Positions 53,273 to 63,768 are shown, counted from the stretch's first letter. The stretch is DNA of 64,000 nt from an uncultured Spirochaetales bacterium (GCA_949293595.1 CASFDW010000002.1:62001-126000); one strand, 5' to 3'. Notes: a model not told the origin generated them from the letters alone. Program-made: numbers and translations.

Positions 53273-54202
53273 CTAGTATTCGACATCCTCGCTGGAGCGG
53301 TTTGCCACCAGCTGCAGATAGGTGAAGATCAGCATGATCAAAAACAGCACGATCGACATCGCGCTTGCCCTTCCGAGCCTTCCGTTTCTGATACCGGTGA
53401 AATAGATGTTCATCGTGATGACATCTATCGGGGCCCTCGACGAGCCTCCTTGGAAAAGCATGTACTGGGTGCTGAAGGTCTTGAGGCACTGCAGCATGGC
53501 CATGATGGAGACCATTGCGGTCGTCGGCTTCAGCAGCGGCAGGGTTATGTGCCAGAAGGTATGCCATCGCGACGAGCCGTCGACGGTGGCCGCCTCATAG
53601 ATTCCAGACGGGATCGAGGCAAGGCCGGTTATGAAGAGGATCACGAAGTATCCTATGTATTTCCAGAAATAAATCAGCATCGTGGATATCTGGAGCATGG
53701 TCGAATCGACCAGCCAGTTGTAATCGACACCGGATGTGTGCATCACGAAGTTGGACACCTGGTTCATGAGTCCGCGAGGATCGAAGATGATCATCCAGAT
53801 GGATGCCGCGACCACGGAGGAAAGAACCGCAGGTGTGTAATATGCGAGCTGGAAGAACCCTCTGTACTTGTCCTTCCTGAGCTGCATCAGGAACACGGCC
53901 ACGATCAGCGAGATTATGATCATCGGAATGAACGTGCCGATGGTGAAGATCAAGGTCGCCCTGATGGAATTGGAAAGCGGGAATCCCCCGTTGTCCTTTG
54001 TGAAAATGTAGATGTAGTTTTCCAGACCTACGAACTTGCTGGTTCTTGCAATCGCCTGTCTGTTCGTAAGTGATGTCCAGAATGCATTGATTATAGGGTA
54101 AAAACTGAAGACAGCAAAGAAAATAAGACATGGAATGGTGAAAATGAACCCCCACCGGGCCTGTTTCTTTTCGATGCTGTACACTTTAGCTTTCTTTGCC
54201 AC
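53273..54202 (-). CDS. Sugar ABC importer permease, MalF type
   Basis: 309 residues, six membrane helices, beginning with a basic cytoplasmic tail (KKAKVYSIEKKQARWGF). The EAA loop reads GIYEAATVDGSSRWHTFWHITLPLL, here split to show EAATVDGSSRWHTF as the key part. CUT1-family upstream permease. It follows the leading binding-protein gene by 76 bases. Stop and next start are 9 bases apart. Confidence 0.9.
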   Translation of the reverse strand: MAKKAKVYSIEKKQARWGFIFTIPCLIFFAVFSFYPIINAFWTSLTNRQAIARTSKFVGLENYIYIFTKDNGGFPLSNSIRATLIFTIGTFIPMIIISLIVAVFLMQLRKDKYRGFFQLAYYTPAVLSSVVAASIWMIIFDPRGLMNQVSNFVMHTSGVDYNWLVDSTMLQISTMLIYFWKYIGYFVILFITGLASIPSGIYEAATVDGSSRWHTFWHITLPLLKPTTAMVSIMAMLQCLKTFSTQYMLFQGGSSRAPIDVITMNIYFTGIRNGRLGRASAMSIVLFLIMLIFTYLQLVANRSSEDVEY

Positions 54203-54278
54203 TTTGCATACTCCTTTTACGCTAAAGAGGCTTGACCGGCATCACCGGCCAAGCCTTTTCTTACTGAAGAACCGCAGT

Positions 54279-55568
54279 TCAGCCCTCGTCGATGATTTCC
54301 TGTACGTTCTTCTTCAGATCCTGGTATGCCTTGTATGGATCCACGTTCTGAAGCATGACGGCCTCGACGGCGGTCCTGAGCTGGGACTGGATTTCGGTGC
54401 TGGCTGCTCCGTAGTATACGATGTGGCCTCTCTCGAAGTCCTTGGTGAACACGTCGGAGTACGGCATGTTCTTGTAGGTGTCGCTTTCCATAAGAGCCTT
54501 GGTCGGCTGGATGATGTTGACTTCCGTCAGGTATTCCTCTCCATGGCTGAGCATGTAGGAGATGAATTCCCAAGCGGCCTTCTGCGTATCCTTGTCGCTG
54601 TCCGCGTTGACCATGTAGTAATGTCCGTAGTAGCACGCCGCCACATCATTCACGGCATCCTCGAACACCGGGAACGGAACGACCATCCACTCTCCGCTGT
54701 CATAGAAGTCGGGGTTGTCGGCCTTGATCCTGGCTTCCTGGTAGAGACCGGTGTTGGCCATTGCGATGTCGTTGTTGTCCTTGTTGAAGAGCGAGCGGGC
54801 GTTGGTGTATGTCGGAGAACCGAGGTTGAGTCCGTTCGGGCCCCACTGCTGCATGAACGTGAGCCAGGTCACCCATGCATCCTCTCCCACGATGGCCTCC
54901 GTGCCATCCTCGCTGAAGAGGGCTCCGCCGAGCTGCTCGACCATCGGAACCATGGCCTCGAGATAATACGGATAGCGGAAATCGAATCCTCTGCGGACCA
55001 GGATGTCCCCATCCCTGATGACGATCTTCTGGGAAATCTCGACCATGTCCTCCCATGTCTTCGGATAGTCGGTCTCGGGATCAAGTCCCGCATCCCTGAA
55101 CACCTTCTTGTTGATGAAGATGCACCAGTTGGTCAGCTCGAGAGGAAGGCCGTAGACCTCTCCTTCGTATGTGACAGGATCGATCATTCCATCAAGATAC
55201 GCATCCTTAACGGCCTGCGCATCGGCGAATCCGGCTGCCTCGTAATCCATCGGGGCGACTCTTCCTGCAACGATGTACGGATATTCGTCATTTATGGAAA
55301 GATTGAACACGTCCGGGCCCTCTCCTGCTGCAAACGCAGTCTGGATGAGCTCGATGAGCTTTGTGGAAGCCTGGCGTGTCACATTGATCTTCACATTCGG
55401 ATGGGATGCTTCGAACTCTGCGATATATCTGTCCTCGAGCGCCTGGCGGTTGACATCCTCATGTGTCCAGAACTCGATTGTGATCTGCTTGTTTTCCTTG
55501 CTTCCCTGGGCAAAGACAAAAGATACGGAAAGAAGGAGCACGAGCAATGCGACCAAAACTTTTTTCAT
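54279..55568 (-). CDS. Periplasmic sugar-binding protein of the CUT1 importer
   Basis: 429 residues with a cleaved signal peptide (MKKVLVALLVLLLSVSFVFA) and mature start QGSKENKQITIEFWTH, the style seen in spirochaete binding proteins. Fold marks of SBP family 1 follow: KLIELIQTAFAAGEGPDVF, and WEDMVEISQKI. First gene of the importer operon (binding protein, MalF-type, MalG-type, second binding protein). AGGAGG is placed before the ATG. The promoter is probably TTGACT (55628-55623 on the minus strand) with a weak -10. Confidence 0.9.
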   Translation of the reverse strand: MKKVLVALLVLLLSVSFVFAQGSKENKQITIEFWTHEDVNRQALEDRYIAEFEASHPNVKINVTRQASTKLIELIQTAFAAGEGPDVFNLSINDEYPYIVAGRVAPMDYEAAGFADAQAVKDAYLDGMIDPVTYEGEVYGLPLELTNWCIFINKKVFRDAGLDPETDYPKTWEDMVEISQKIVIRDGDILVRRGFDFRYPYYLEAMVPMVEQLGGALFSEDGTEAIVGEDAWVTWLTFMQQWGPNGLNLGSPTYTNARSLFNKDNNDIAMANTGLYQEARIKADNPDFYDSGEWMVVPFPVFEDAVNDVAACYYGHYYMVNADSDKDTQKAAWEFISYMLSHGEEYLTEVNIIQPTKALMESDTYKNMPYSDVFTKDFERGHIVYYGAASTEIQSQLRTAVEAVMLQNVDPYKAYQDLKKNVQEIIDEG

Positions 55569-55677
55569 TTGAAACCTCCTGAGTTTTTCCTTTTGTAATT
55601 TCAGTCTAACCCTTGGAGCAAAAAGTCAACAATGGTCCTTTTTTTCGATTATTGGAAAAATTTTTCCCTTTCCTCCG

Positions 55678-56385
55678 TCACTGTATCGTGCTCACCTCGA
55701 TGGTTTCGACGAATCCGGCATCCTCAAGCAGGGCGAACACATCCCTTAGCTCTGATTTCTTCGGGAACGTCACATAGGCGGAAAAGACCACCCTTTTGTT
55801 CTCGTCCTTCGACAGTTGGGCGTTCTTTATCGATATGTTGTTCTTCTTGAAAAAATCCCTGACGGCATCGAAATCCATCCCGTTCTGTCCGATCGTGATT
55901 CTCACTGAGGCGGAGATCTGGATCGAAAGCTTGAAGAAATGGCTGTGGAGGATGAACTGTATCAGAAGTATGAGCAACGTGCTGGCTATGCCGAGTATGT
56001 ACATGCCGGCACCAAGAGCGATGCCGATTCCGACCGTGGCCCAGAGCCCGGCGGCGGTGGTGAGTCCTATGGTGTTCTCCTTTCGGACATAGATCACACC
56101 CGCGCCGAGGAATCCTATGGCGGTGACGACACCGGCCGCGATACGCGATGCATCCACGCTTATGCTGTCGAACTCGAGCACGTCGAAAAAGCCGTATTTC
56201 GACACCACCATCATCAGTGCGGAGGAGATCGCGACTATGATGTGCGTCCTGATGCCGGCGTTTTTCAGCCTTTTTTCCCTCTCAAGCCCTATCAGGGCAC
56301 CGCACACCGATGCGGCGACCAGCCGCAGAAAAAACTCCATCTCCTGAATTATGAAAGACCCTACTTCTTCCCAAAACATTTGCAA
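55678..56385 (-). CDS. MgtC/SapB-family membrane protein
   Basis: 235 residues. About five membrane helices with the family core RLVAASVCGALIGLEREKR, GIRTHIIVAISSALMMV, and TAIGFLGAGVIYV, then a soluble C-terminal ACT-like domain (SASVRITIGQNGMDFDAV ...). MgtC proteins help growth in low magnesium and inside host cells, in part by acting on the F-type ATPase; other members are plain membrane proteins of unknown role. A perfect palindrome GGAAAAATTTTTCC (55654-55667) lies 10 bases after the stop, between this gene and the importer promoter. Confidence 0.88.
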   Translation of the reverse strand: MQMFWEEVGSFIIQEMEFFLRLVAASVCGALIGLEREKRLKNAGIRTHIIVAISSALMMVVSKYGFFDVLEFDSISVDASRIAAGVVTAIGFLGAGVIYVRKENTIGLTTAAGLWATVGIGIALGAGMYILGIASTLLILLIQFILHSHFFKLSIQISASVRITIGQNGMDFDAVRDFFKKNNISIKNAQLSKDENKRVVFSAYVTFPKKSELRDVFALLEDAGFVETIEVSTIQ

Positions 56386-56500
56386 ACTCCGTTTTAGGTA
56401 ACTATAAAGGCATCCCGCATAAATTCAAGAATTATTTTCCAATTCGGAAAAAACGGCCAAAAAAATAAAAAATCCGACAATCCTTCCTGACATCCATTGA

Positions 56501-58195
56501 TTGACCAGCAGGCTCGGCGCTTGGTATTTTCTATTTGTGGACGGTCTCAAGAACTTCATATCGAACACGTTGCTGACGCTTCTCGCAGCTCTTCTGGCAC
56601 CGCTTGCATTCCCGAATCCTCTGTCGGAGAACGGATGGGGGGCGCTGATATTCATAGCCTTCATACCGGCGTATGCCGCGATCAACAGGTCCGGCTGGAA
56701 ATATGTGTGGTTCGAAGGAATTCTGTTCGGTTTCGTATTCTACCTTGTGTACAATTTCTGGCTGAAGACCTTCCACCCGCTTGCAATCCTGATAGCCCCG
56801 ATCCTTGAAAGCGTGCAATACATGATGCTTTTCCCGGTGCTCAAGAGCGCGACGTCCATATTCAGGAAACGCGGATACCTCGCCCAGGCACTCTTCCATC
56901 TGGCATACCTGTATCTGACCCAGCAGGGCTTTCTGGCCTACCCGTACGGAAATCCGGCGGCGGCGCTCTGGAACATGCCCGTGCTCATCCAAAGCGCTTC
57001 GTTGTTCGGGATCTGGGCACCATGCCTGCTGATACTGGTGCCACAGACATTTCTGGCGGAAACACTGACAAAAAAGACAAGGCTACGTGAGCGCAGGCGC
57101 GACATGGCGGTCTATGCGGCCGTATTCCTGCTCAATCTCCTGGCAGGGACGGTCGTCCACCTGCATTACCTTGAAAAGGACGCCGGCATGACCGTGAGGA
57201 TAGCATCGGTCCAACATTCGGCAGACAGCTGGGAAGGAGGCTATCCGACATATAAAAAGAATTTCGAGACACTCACAGCCCTTACAATGGAGGCCATGGA
57301 GCACGATCCGGACATGGTGGTTTGGAGCGAGACGGCATTCGTTCCATCGGTTTCATGGCATACCGCATATCCCTCGCATGCCCCTACCAGCGCCCTGGTG
57401 GAGGATTTCGTGGACTTCGGGCTGACGCTGGGAATCCCGCTTGTAACCGGAAATCCGGAAGGAGTGATGGCGGACGACACAAAACCCGCCATTCTTGAGA
57501 ACGGTGAATGGAACCGCACGGATTACAACACCGTGATATATTTCGCCGACGGAGTGATAAAGGAGACGTACCGCAAGCAGCACCTGGTCCCATTCACCGA
57601 ACATTTCCCATATCAGAGGCAGTTCCCGCGACTGACGGCACTGCTTATCGCAAACGACTACAACTGGTGGGAGACAGGCAACGAAGCGACAGTTTTCGAC
57701 GCGGACGGTTTCCGGTTCAGCACCCCGATATGCTTCGAGGACACGTTCGGCTACCTTTCCGCAGAATTCGTCGCAAACGGGGCGGATGCGCTCATCAACC
57801 TGTCCAACGATTCCTGGTCCGGCTCCGTTGCCGCAGAAATGCAGCATATGCAGCTCTCCGTGTTCAGGGCAATCGAGAACAGGCGGCCACTTCTCAGGAG
57901 CACGAACAGCGGGATGACATGCCTCGTCGATCCGAGCGGGAAGGTGGTCGACATGATCCAGCCGTTCACACAGGCCTGGCACATCTTCGACCTTCCGCTT
58001 TTCAAGAAGACCGGCACCACGTTCTACACCAGGCATCCGGACATCCTTGCAAAGATGGCCGTCGCCGCTTCGCCGCTCGTCCTCGTCATTGGTGCCGCGA
58101 AGAAGCGGGGACGCAGAAGGAAAAAGGACAAAAGCGGTCCCTCATGCATGTACGATGAAATATTCCTGCAGGTGGACGACAGATACGAGTGCTGA
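56501..58195 (+). CDS. lnt: Apolipoprotein N-acyltransferase
   Basis: 564 residues if a TTG at 56501 is used; a GTG at 56537 is an alternative and neither has a good ribosome site, so the start is uncertain. An N-terminal set of six to seven membrane helices is followed by a nitrilase-type catalytic domain with the triad Glu (VVWSETAFVP), Lys (YRKQHLVPFTEHFP) and Cys (TPICFEDTFGY). It adds the third acyl chain to lipoproteins in the inner membrane, a function of diderm bacteria. The C-terminal tail is unusually basic (AAKKRGRRRKKDKSG) and ends with an acidic Cys-containing stretch. Confidence 0.9.
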   Translation: MTSRLGAWYFLFVDGLKNFISNTLLTLLAALLAPLAFPNPLSENGWGALIFIAFIPAYAAINRSGWKYVWFEGILFGFVFYLVYNFWLKTFHPLAILIAPILESVQYMMLFPVLKSATSIFRKRGYLAQALFHLAYLYLTQQGFLAYPYGNPAAALWNMPVLIQSASLFGIWAPCLLILVPQTFLAETLTKKTRLRERRRDMAVYAAVFLLNLLAGTVVHLHYLEKDAGMTVRIASVQHSADSWEGGYPTYKKNFETLTALTMEAMEHDPDMVVWSETAFVPSVSWHTAYPSHAPTSALVEDFVDFGLTLGIPLVTGNPEGVMADDTKPAILENGEWNRTDYNTVIYFADGVIKETYRKQHLVPFTEHFPYQRQFPRLTALLIANDYNWWETGNEATVFDADGFRFSTPICFEDTFGYLSAEFVANGADALINLSNDSWSGSVAAEMQHMQLSVFRAIENRRPLLRSTNSGMTCLVDPSGKVVDMIQPFTQAWHIFDLPLFKKTGTTFYTRHPDILAKMAVAASPLVLVIGAAKKRGRRRKKDKSGPSCMYDEIFLQVDDRYEC

Positions 58196-58224
58196 AAAAA
58201 GCCCCTTCCCGGATGGGAAAGGGC
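58195..58224 (-). terminator. Terminator of ftsH, possibly bidirectional
   Basis: GCCCCTTCCC (58201-58210), loop GGAT, GGGAAAGGGC (58215-58224), one mismatch. On the minus strand the stem is followed by six T (58200-58195), giving a good ftsH terminator; the T run overlaps the lnt stop codon. Confidence 0.8.
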
Positions 58225-58236
58225 CGTCGGCGCACA

Positions 58237-60096
58237 TCAGGCATTCAGGATGCCCATGAACTCCTCTCCTGTTATCGTCTCCTTCTTCAGAAGATACGCT
58301 GCAAGCTCGTCAAGCTTGCCACGGTTCGCACTGAGTATGCCCAGCGCCTTGTCGTAGGCGTTCTTGACTATGGCAAACACCTTCTCGTCAACCTTGCCGG
58401 CGGTTTCGGCCGAGCACATCAGGCTGGTATCGCCACCGAGATACTGGTTCGTAACGGTTTCCAGGGCGACCATGCCGAAATCGTCGCTCATACCATAACG
58501 GGTAATGAGGGCCCGGGCAAGCTTTGTCGCCTGTTCGATGTCGTTGCTGGCGCCGGTCGTGACGTTTTCCTTCCCAAGAAGAAGCTCCTCGGCAGCCCTT
58601 CCTCCGGTCAGGGTCGCAATCTTGTCGAGTATCTCCGCCTTGCTCATGAGAAGCTTTTCCTCCTCGTCGACCTGCATGGTGTACCCGAGCGCCCCGCTCG
58701 TCCTTGGAATGATCGTTATCTTGGCCACAGGAGCGCTGTTGTTCTGCTTCGCCGCGACAAGGGCGTGGCCTATCTCATGGTACGAGACTATCTCCTTGTC
58801 CTTCTCCGAGACCGCGGCATTCTTTCTCTGCGCTCCGGCGATGACGGTTTCCACGCTCTCCTCAAGATCCTTCTGGCTCACTGTCGCTCTTCCGCTTCTG
58901 ACGGCAAGCAGGGCCGCCTCGTTTATTATGTTCGCAAGCTCGGCACCTGATGCCCCGGCGGTGGCGCGGGCAATCCTTTCCCAATCGACGGAACTTTCTA
59001 TCTTTACATCCTTTGCATGGACCTCGAGTATGGCCTTCCTTCCATTGAGGTCGGGCAGCTCGACAGGCACCCTCCTGTCGAACCTTCCCGGACGGAGAAG
59101 GGCCGGATCGAGGGATTCGGGACGGTTCGTCGCAGCAAGGATCACAACTCCCTTCCGGCCGTCGAATCCATCCATCTCGGCAAGCAGCTGGTTGAGAGTC
59201 TGCTCACGCTCGTCGTTGCCGCCTATACCTCCGGCATCCCTCTTCTTTCCGATTGCATCGATTTCATCTATGAACACTATGCACGGGGCTTTCTCGTTCG
59301 CCTGCTTGAAAAGATCCCTTACCTTTGCCGCACCCATTCCAACGAACATCTCTACGAATTCCGAGCCGGAAATGGAGAAGAAAGGAACCTTAGCCTCGCC
59401 GGCCACAGCCTTCGCCAGAAGCGTCTTTCCCGTTCCGGGAGGTCCCACGAGGAGCACGCCCTTGGGAAGCCTGGCTCCTATCGCGGCATACTTTGCCGGA
59501 TCATGCAGGAACGACACCACCTCCTGCAACGACTCCTTGGCCTCCTCCTGTCCAGCGACATTTTCAAACGTCACCCCTGTCTGAGCGTCCTCGACATAGA
59601 CCTTCGCCCCGGATTTTCCGAACTGCATCGCATTGCCGAAGCCACCGCCCATGCGTTTCATCATCATTCTGGAAAGGAGGTTGCCCACGACTATGAAGAA
59701 AAGCACGGGGACTATCCAGTTGAAGAGGAAAGTGAGCAGCGGGCTCGCCTGGGTCGGTATGGAGGCGCTGAATACAATGTCGGGGTTCTCCCGCAACTGG
59801 GAAAGGAGACGCTCCCCGTCCCCCGGCCAGACACCGGTCTTGAACACGGCCGCATTGCCGTTCTGCTCCGCTATGAAGACATACTGGCTCTCCGCCTCGT
59901 TGTATGCAACCTGTCTCACAAGCCCCTGGTCGATCATGTCCAGAAAAGCATTGTAGCCGACTTCGGTGACGCTTCTGCCAGTCATCGCCGGGAAGAACAG
60001 CGCATTGAGAAGCATGAGCACGCACAAGCACGCCAGATAATAGAATATGAGAGGTTTTCTCTGTGGACTTTTGTTGGGTTCCTTTATTTCCTGCAT
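58237..60096 (-). CDS. ftsH: ATP-dependent zinc metalloprotease FtsH
   Basis: 619 residues from ATG 60096, eight bases after AGGAG; the open frame to 60216 upstream is not FtsH-like. Two membrane helices ([19 protein letters not shown] and [20 protein letters not shown]) flank a periplasmic part; the AAA+ module has Walker A GPPGTGKT, Walker [13 protein letters not shown] and the [22 protein letters not shown]; the protease has the zinc motif HEIGH. It degrades unassembled membrane proteins and regulators. Single gene with its own terminator. Confidence 0.96.
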   Translation of the reverse strand: MQEIKEPNKSPQRKPLIFYYLACLCVLMLLNALFFPAMTGRSVTEVGYNAFLDMIDQGLVRQVAYNEAESQYVFIAEQNGNAAVFKTGVWPGDGERLLSQLRENPDIVFSASIPTQASPLLTFLFNWIVPVLFFIVVGNLLSRMMMKRMGGGFGNAMQFGKSGAKVYVEDAQTGVTFENVAGQEEAKESLQEVVSFLHDPAKYAAIGARLPKGVLLVGPPGTGKTLLAKAVAGEAKVPFFSISGSEFVEMFVGMGAAKVRDLFKQANEKAPCIVFIDEIDAIGKKRDAGGIGGNDEREQTLNQLLAEMDGFDGRKGVVILAATNRPESLDPALLRPGRFDRRVPVELPDLNGRKAILEVHAKDVKIESSVDWERIARATAGASGAELANIINEAALLAVRSGRATVSQKDLEESVETVIAGAQRKNAAVSEKDKEIVSYHEIGHALVAAKQNNSAPVAKITIIPRTSGALGYTMQVDEEEKLLMSKAEILDKIATLTGGRAAEELLLGKENVTTGASNDIEQATKLARALITRYGMSDDFGMVALETVTNQYLGGDTSLMCSAETAGKVDEKVFAIVKNAYDKALGILSANRGKLDELAAYLLKKETITGEEFMGILNA

Positions 60097-60364
60097 CTGA
60101 TAAACTCCTAATAAGAAAGATACAAAATACAGCCAAAACGGCAAGTTTATATCCTGAATGGACATAAAACACGACACAACCGGCACGGGATGGTGGAGAA
60201 AAGACAATGAAAACAACTTTCCGCCCCACCCCTCGGAGCCGGGAAGACGGGCATGTGCGGACGGTCATGCATTACCGATGATGAAAAAAAGTCTTGCATC
60301 GCAGGTCCCTTATCTGTAGAAAATAATTGTCATCAAAAAATCAGAACCGGAAAAGGAAGGGATT

Positions 60365-61141
60365 ATGAACGATACCATCAACACCATCGAAAAAAGACGC
60401 AGCATAAGGCTGTTCGAGGACCGCATTGTCCCCAAGGAAGTGCTCGACGAGCTCAAACGGCTGACATTGCGCGCCCCAAGCGCCGGGAACCAGGAATTCT
60501 ATTCGGTGATAGAGGTAACCGACAGGCAGAAGAAGGAAACGCTCGCCGTATGCTGCGACAACCAGCAGATGATCGCGAAGGCACCCGTGGTATGGGTATT
60601 TCTTGCGGACGTGGAGAAATGGTACACATTCTTCAAGCAGAGCGGCAGCGACGGCAAATCCGGCAAGCCGCTGAGAAAACCTTCAATAGGTGATTTCCAT
60701 CTTGCGATGCAGGATGCCGTCATAGCCGCACAGAACGCCGTGATCGCCGCGGAGGCCCTTGGTCTAGGGAGCTGCTACATAGGCGATGTCATCGAGAATT
60801 ACGAGACAGTCAGGGACCTGCTGGATCTTCCAAGATGGGCCGCTCCCGCATGCATGCTCATAATGGGATACCCGAAGGGAGTGATCAAGGCCCCGCTTTC
60901 AAAGAGACCGGAAGCGGACGGTATTTTCATGGAGAACGGATACAGGAAAATGGATCTTGACGAGCTGGAAAGGGTCTACCACGACCAGGAAGAGGCCCTG
61001 AGGAAGAACAACGCCCTTCCCTACGACAATACCGGTACGATAGCCGACAGGTACTACAAGAAATACGCCTCGGACTTCATGGCGGAGATGAACAGGTCCG
61101 CAGCCGTGTTTCTGAAACGCTGGTGCGGGGAGGCGGACTGA
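60365..61141 (+). CDS. NADPH-dependent nitroreductase-family protein
   Basis: 258 residues starting MNDTINTIEKRRSIRLFED, with RAPSAGNQEFYSVIEV as the FMN-binding part and AQNAVIAAEALGLGSCYIG. This is the NfsA-like/FRP group of flavin reductases. Substrates may be quinones, nitro compounds or flavin. AAGGAAGGG before the ATG sets the start. Nothing around it suggests a pathway. The 268 bases between ftsH and this gene hold no visible gene or strong hairpin. Confidence 0.88.
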   Translation: MNDTINTIEKRRSIRLFEDRIVPKEVLDELKRLTLRAPSAGNQEFYSVIEVTDRQKKETLAVCCDNQQMIAKAPVVWVFLADVEKWYTFFKQSGSDGKSGKPLRKPSIGDFHLAMQDAVIAAQNAVIAAEALGLGSCYIGDVIENYETVRDLLDLPRWAAPACMLIMGYPKGVIKAPLSKRPEADGIFMENGYRKMDLDELERVYHDQEEALRKNNALPYDNTGTIADRYYKKYASDFMAEMNRSAAVFLKRWCGEAD

Positions 61142-61160
61142 ATGGCGGCGGTGCCGCCGT

Positions 61161-61880
61161 TCATTCAGAAATGACGCGCCCCACCCTGTCCGGGAAATTC
61201 GATATGATGCCGTCGACACCGAGGTCGGCCATCCTCCTGATGTCCTCCTCCTCGTTGACGGTCCATACGTTGATCCCCACGCCGTTCCCATGCATGTCGC
61301 CTACGACCTTGTCATCCACAAGCGTGAACGACGGGTGGTAGTATGCATGGCCGCAGCGTCCCACGGCCGCCCCGATATTATGCAGCCTGTACCCCTCCAC
61401 CAGCAGTCCGGTAGGCATCCTGGGAGCCAGCTCCCTGATTATCCTGCAGCTGAGCCAGTTGAAGGAGGAAAAGAGCACACGGTCCTCGAGGCCGAACCTG
61501 CGGACAAGCTCCAAGGTCTTCTCCTCCAGCCCCGGGTAGTAAACGGGAATGCTCTTGATCTCTATGTTCGTCACCAGGTCCTTGTCCTTCGCGAAGGAAA
61601 GATACTCCTCGAGGGACGGAACCGGGCAGAACCCGTAACCGGGATGAGTGACGGAGGCGTCGATGCCCTCCAGCTCGCTTCTCCTGTACTCGTAGACGCA
61701 CCCTCTTCTGCCGGTCGTCCTTTCGAGACTCTCGTCATGTATCACCATCACCTCGCCATCCAGGCTCAGATGGACGTCCAGCTCGATGCCGTCGGCACCC
61801 GCCTCATAGGCTTTTTCAAACGAAAGCATGGTGTTTTCCGGATAAAGCCCCGAAAACCCCCTGTGACCGAAATTTCTCAT
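61161..61880 (-). CDS. Glycerophosphodiester phosphodiesterase
   Basis: 239 residues from ATG 61880, five bases after GGAGG; the open frame to 62078 is longer but its first 66 residues are unlike the family. Catalytic marks of GDPD enzymes: [13 protein letters not shown] with the first His, GIELDVHLS and [12 protein letters not shown], then [11 protein letters not shown] and DGIISNFPD. It hydrolyses glycerophosphodiesters to glycerol-3-phosphate and alcohol, in the cytoplasm as no signal peptide is present. Confidence 0.92.
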   Translation of the reverse strand: MRNFGHRGFSGLYPENTMLSFEKAYEAGADGIELDVHLSLDGEVMVIHDESLERTTGRRGCVYEYRRSELEGIDASVTHPGYGFCPVPSLEEYLSFAKDKDLVTNIEIKSIPVYYPGLEEKTLELVRRFGLEDRVLFSSFNWLSCRIIRELAPRMPTGLLVEGYRLHNIGAAVGRCGHAYYHPSFTLVDDKVVGDMHGNGVGINVWTVNEEEDIRRMADLGVDGIISNFPDRVGRVISE

Positions 61881-61956
61881 ATTTCCTCCGGTAAAAAAAC
61901 TATACTCCCGCAGGCGTGAATTGACAATCTCGCATTTTATTCGGATATTTTCATAT

Positions 61957-62298
61957 ATGGACAACAAACGAAACGGGATGGATTCCCTGGCGTTCCTATT
62001 TCTCATCCTCGCGGTGGTGCTTGCGGTTCTCTCGAGCGTGATCCAGAACGGCACATACCGCCTGATTCCGGCCGCCATGGCCGCCGCATGCCTTTTCTAC
62101 TCCGTCTTCCGGATGGCCAGCACCAACATAGGAAAAAGAAGATACGAGGCGGAAAGGTTTTCGGGATTATTCAGGAAGGACCCTTACAAACGGTTCAGAT
62201 GCCCCGGTTGCAAGACCCTCTGCCGCGTTCCCAGGAACAAGGGGAAGATAAGGATAACCTGTCCCAACTGCAAGAAACAATTCGTAAGGAAGACCTGA
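61957..62298 (+). CDS. Small membrane protein with C-terminal zinc ribbon
   Basis: 113 residues from ATG 61957. Two likely membrane helices ([19 protein letters not shown] and [19 protein letters not shown]) are followed by a zinc ribbon with paired cysteines CPGC and CPNC ([21 protein letters not shown]). No ribosome site is clear, so the exact start may differ. The stop overlaps the next start (TGATG). I do not know a function; together with the next two genes it forms a translationally coupled trio ending in a DnaJ-domain protein. Confidence 0.7.
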   Translation: MDNKRNGMDSLAFLFLILAVVLAVLSSVIQNGTYRLIPAAMAAACLFYSVFRMASTNIGKRRYEAERFSGLFRKDPYKRFRCPGCKTLCRVPRNKGKIRITCPNCKKQFVRKT

Positions 62299-63098
62299 TG
62301 TTCGGATACATTACCCCAACAAAAAGCAATCTCGGCAAGGAAGACATCGAGAAATACAGATCCTACTACTGCGGACTGTGCCATGAGCTGAAGCTGAAAT
62401 ACGGAAAGTCCGGGACCATGAACCTCAGCTACGACATGGTGTTCCTATCCCTCCTGCTCACGGATTTGTACAACGAGAAGGAGGAGGAGGGAAAGGAGAA
62501 GTGCGCCGTGCGTCCGATCAAGGAGCACAGATTCATCTCCGGTACATACATACGGTATGCAGCGGACATGCAGATCCTCCTTTCGTACCACTCCGCCCTG
62601 GACCAGGTGAAGGACGAGGAGAAGGGCAGGAAAACGGCCGAGCGGCTCGGAACGTTCATGCCAGGGATAAGGGAAAGATATCCCAGACAGTGCGGATGCC
62701 TTGAAAAGGGACTGGCCATATTGTCCGGAAAGGAAGAACAGGGATTCGACAGCGCACCGGAGATGGCGCTGATATTCGGAGATTCCATCAAGGAGATATT
62801 CACCCCGTTCGAGGACGATTTCTTTTCCCCGCTCCTCAGATCCCTCGGCTCCAACCTCGGCCGTTTCATATATCTCATGGATGCATGGGAGGATAGGAAG
62901 CAGGATACGAAAAAGGGACTGTACAACCCGCTGAAGGACATTGCCGACAAATCCACAGTCGAGAACATGCTTCTGAACGCCGCAAGCGATGCGGGCGCGG
63001 TCTTCGAGAAGCTTCCGCTCGACGACAACCTCGCGATACTGAGGAACATCATCTACTCCGGAATCTGGAGACGCTACCACAAGGATGGGAAAAACTGA
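62298..63098 (+). CDS. DUF5685-family protein
   Basis: 266 residues matching what I recall as DUF5685: [20 protein letters not shown] at the start, [14 protein letters not shown] with a CxxC pair, [28 protein letters not shown] and [20 protein letters not shown]. The protein looks all-helical; conserved Cys, His and Asp/Glu positions hint at a metal site reminiscent of polyprenyl-synthetase-like folds. Its function is unknown. Overlapping starts and stops on both sides (TGATG twice) tie it to the zinc-ribbon gene and the DnaJ-domain gene. Confidence 0.8.
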   Translation: MFGYITPTKSNLGKEDIEKYRSYYCGLCHELKLKYGKSGTMNLSYDMVFLSLLLTDLYNEKEEEGKEKCAVRPIKEHRFISGTYIRYAADMQILLSYHSALDQVKDEEKGRKTAERLGTFMPGIRERYPRQCGCLEKGLAILSGKEEQGFDSAPEMALIFGDSIKEIFTPFEDDFFSPLLRSLGSNLGRFIYLMDAWEDRKQDTKKGLYNPLKDIADKSTVENMLLNAASDAGAVFEKLPLDDNLAILRNIIYSGIWRRYHKDGKN

Positions 63099-63766
63099 TG
63101 GACGACCCGTACAGGATACTCGGCCTTGAGAAAGGTGCGAGCGACGACGAGATTAAGAAAGCATACAAGAAGATGGCCAAGAAATACCATCCGGACCTGA
63201 ACAACAACAGTCCGGAGGCGGCCGAGATGATGAAGAAGGTCAACGAGGCCTACGACATTCTCATAAACCACAAGGGTTATTCCACTTCCGGACCGTCGGG
63301 CACATACCAGTCAGGCGGCTATGGCGGACAATACCAGCAGACGCAGGGCAACCCGTTCGACTGGTTCTCCTCCTTCGGCTATTCATCCTTCGACCAAAGG
63401 GATTTCGACGCCAGATACGGTTCCGGTCCATCGCTGGAAAGGGCGAAGGCCTTCTACAACATGAGACAGTTCCAAAGGGCAATGAACGAGCTCAGGCAGA
63501 TGCCTGCGGCCAGCCGGAATGCAGAATGGTATTTCGTATCATTCCTGGTCAACAGCGCACTCGGCAACATAAGTGCCGCCGAGGCGGATATCGGACGGGC
63601 CGAGGCGATGGATCCCGGCAACAGGAAATACAGCCAGTATGCGGAGCAGTTCAGGCAGAGGCGCAACGCCTATCAGAACCAGAGAAGCTATTACGGTGTT
63701 TCATCCGGATTCCTCGAATGCTGCCTGTCGCTGTTGTTCTTCCGTTTCTGCTGCTGCATCATCTGA
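63098..63766 (+). CDS. J-domain protein with C-terminal hydrophobic Cys-rich tail
   Basis: 222 residues. The N-terminal J domain (residues 2-66) has the HPD motif in [10 protein letters not shown], so it should stimulate an Hsp70 partner. A Gly/Gln/Tyr-rich linker ([13 protein letters not shown]) and a TPR-like helical stretch ([20 protein letters not shown]) follow. The end [15 protein letters not shown] is short, hydrophobic and rich in Cys, possibly a membrane tail. It lacks the zinc-finger and substrate domains of true DnaJ. The start overlaps the DUF5685 stop. Confidence 0.88.
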   Translation: MDDPYRILGLEKGASDDEIKKAYKKMAKKYHPDLNNNSPEAAEMMKKVNEAYDILINHKGYSTSGPSGTYQSGGYGGQYQQTQGNPFDWFSSFGYSSFDQRDFDARYGSGPSLERAKAFYNMRQFQRAMNELRQMPAASRNAEWYFVSFLVNSALGNISAAEADIGRAEAMDPGNRKYSQYAEQFRQRRNAYQNQRSYYGVSSGFLECCLSLLFFRFCCCII

Positions 63767-63768
63767 GG

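Noticed and set aside
52160-54073. Open frame of 637 codons on the plus strand
   Set aside because: It is the antisense shadow of the importer permeases and binding protein, with very Arg/His/Asp/Glu-rich composition.
54135-55598. Open frame of 487 codons on the plus strand
   Set aside because: Antisense shadow of the sugar-binding protein gene.
55654-55667. Perfect palindrome GGAAAAATTTTTCC as a regulator site
   Set aside because: A short A/T-run palindrome just after mgtC; it may help termination but cannot be told from chance composition.
56700-56715. tRNA T-arm-like GGTTCGAA
   Set aside because: Inside the lnt coding sequence with no acceptor or anticodon stem around it; no tRNA was found anywhere in the window.
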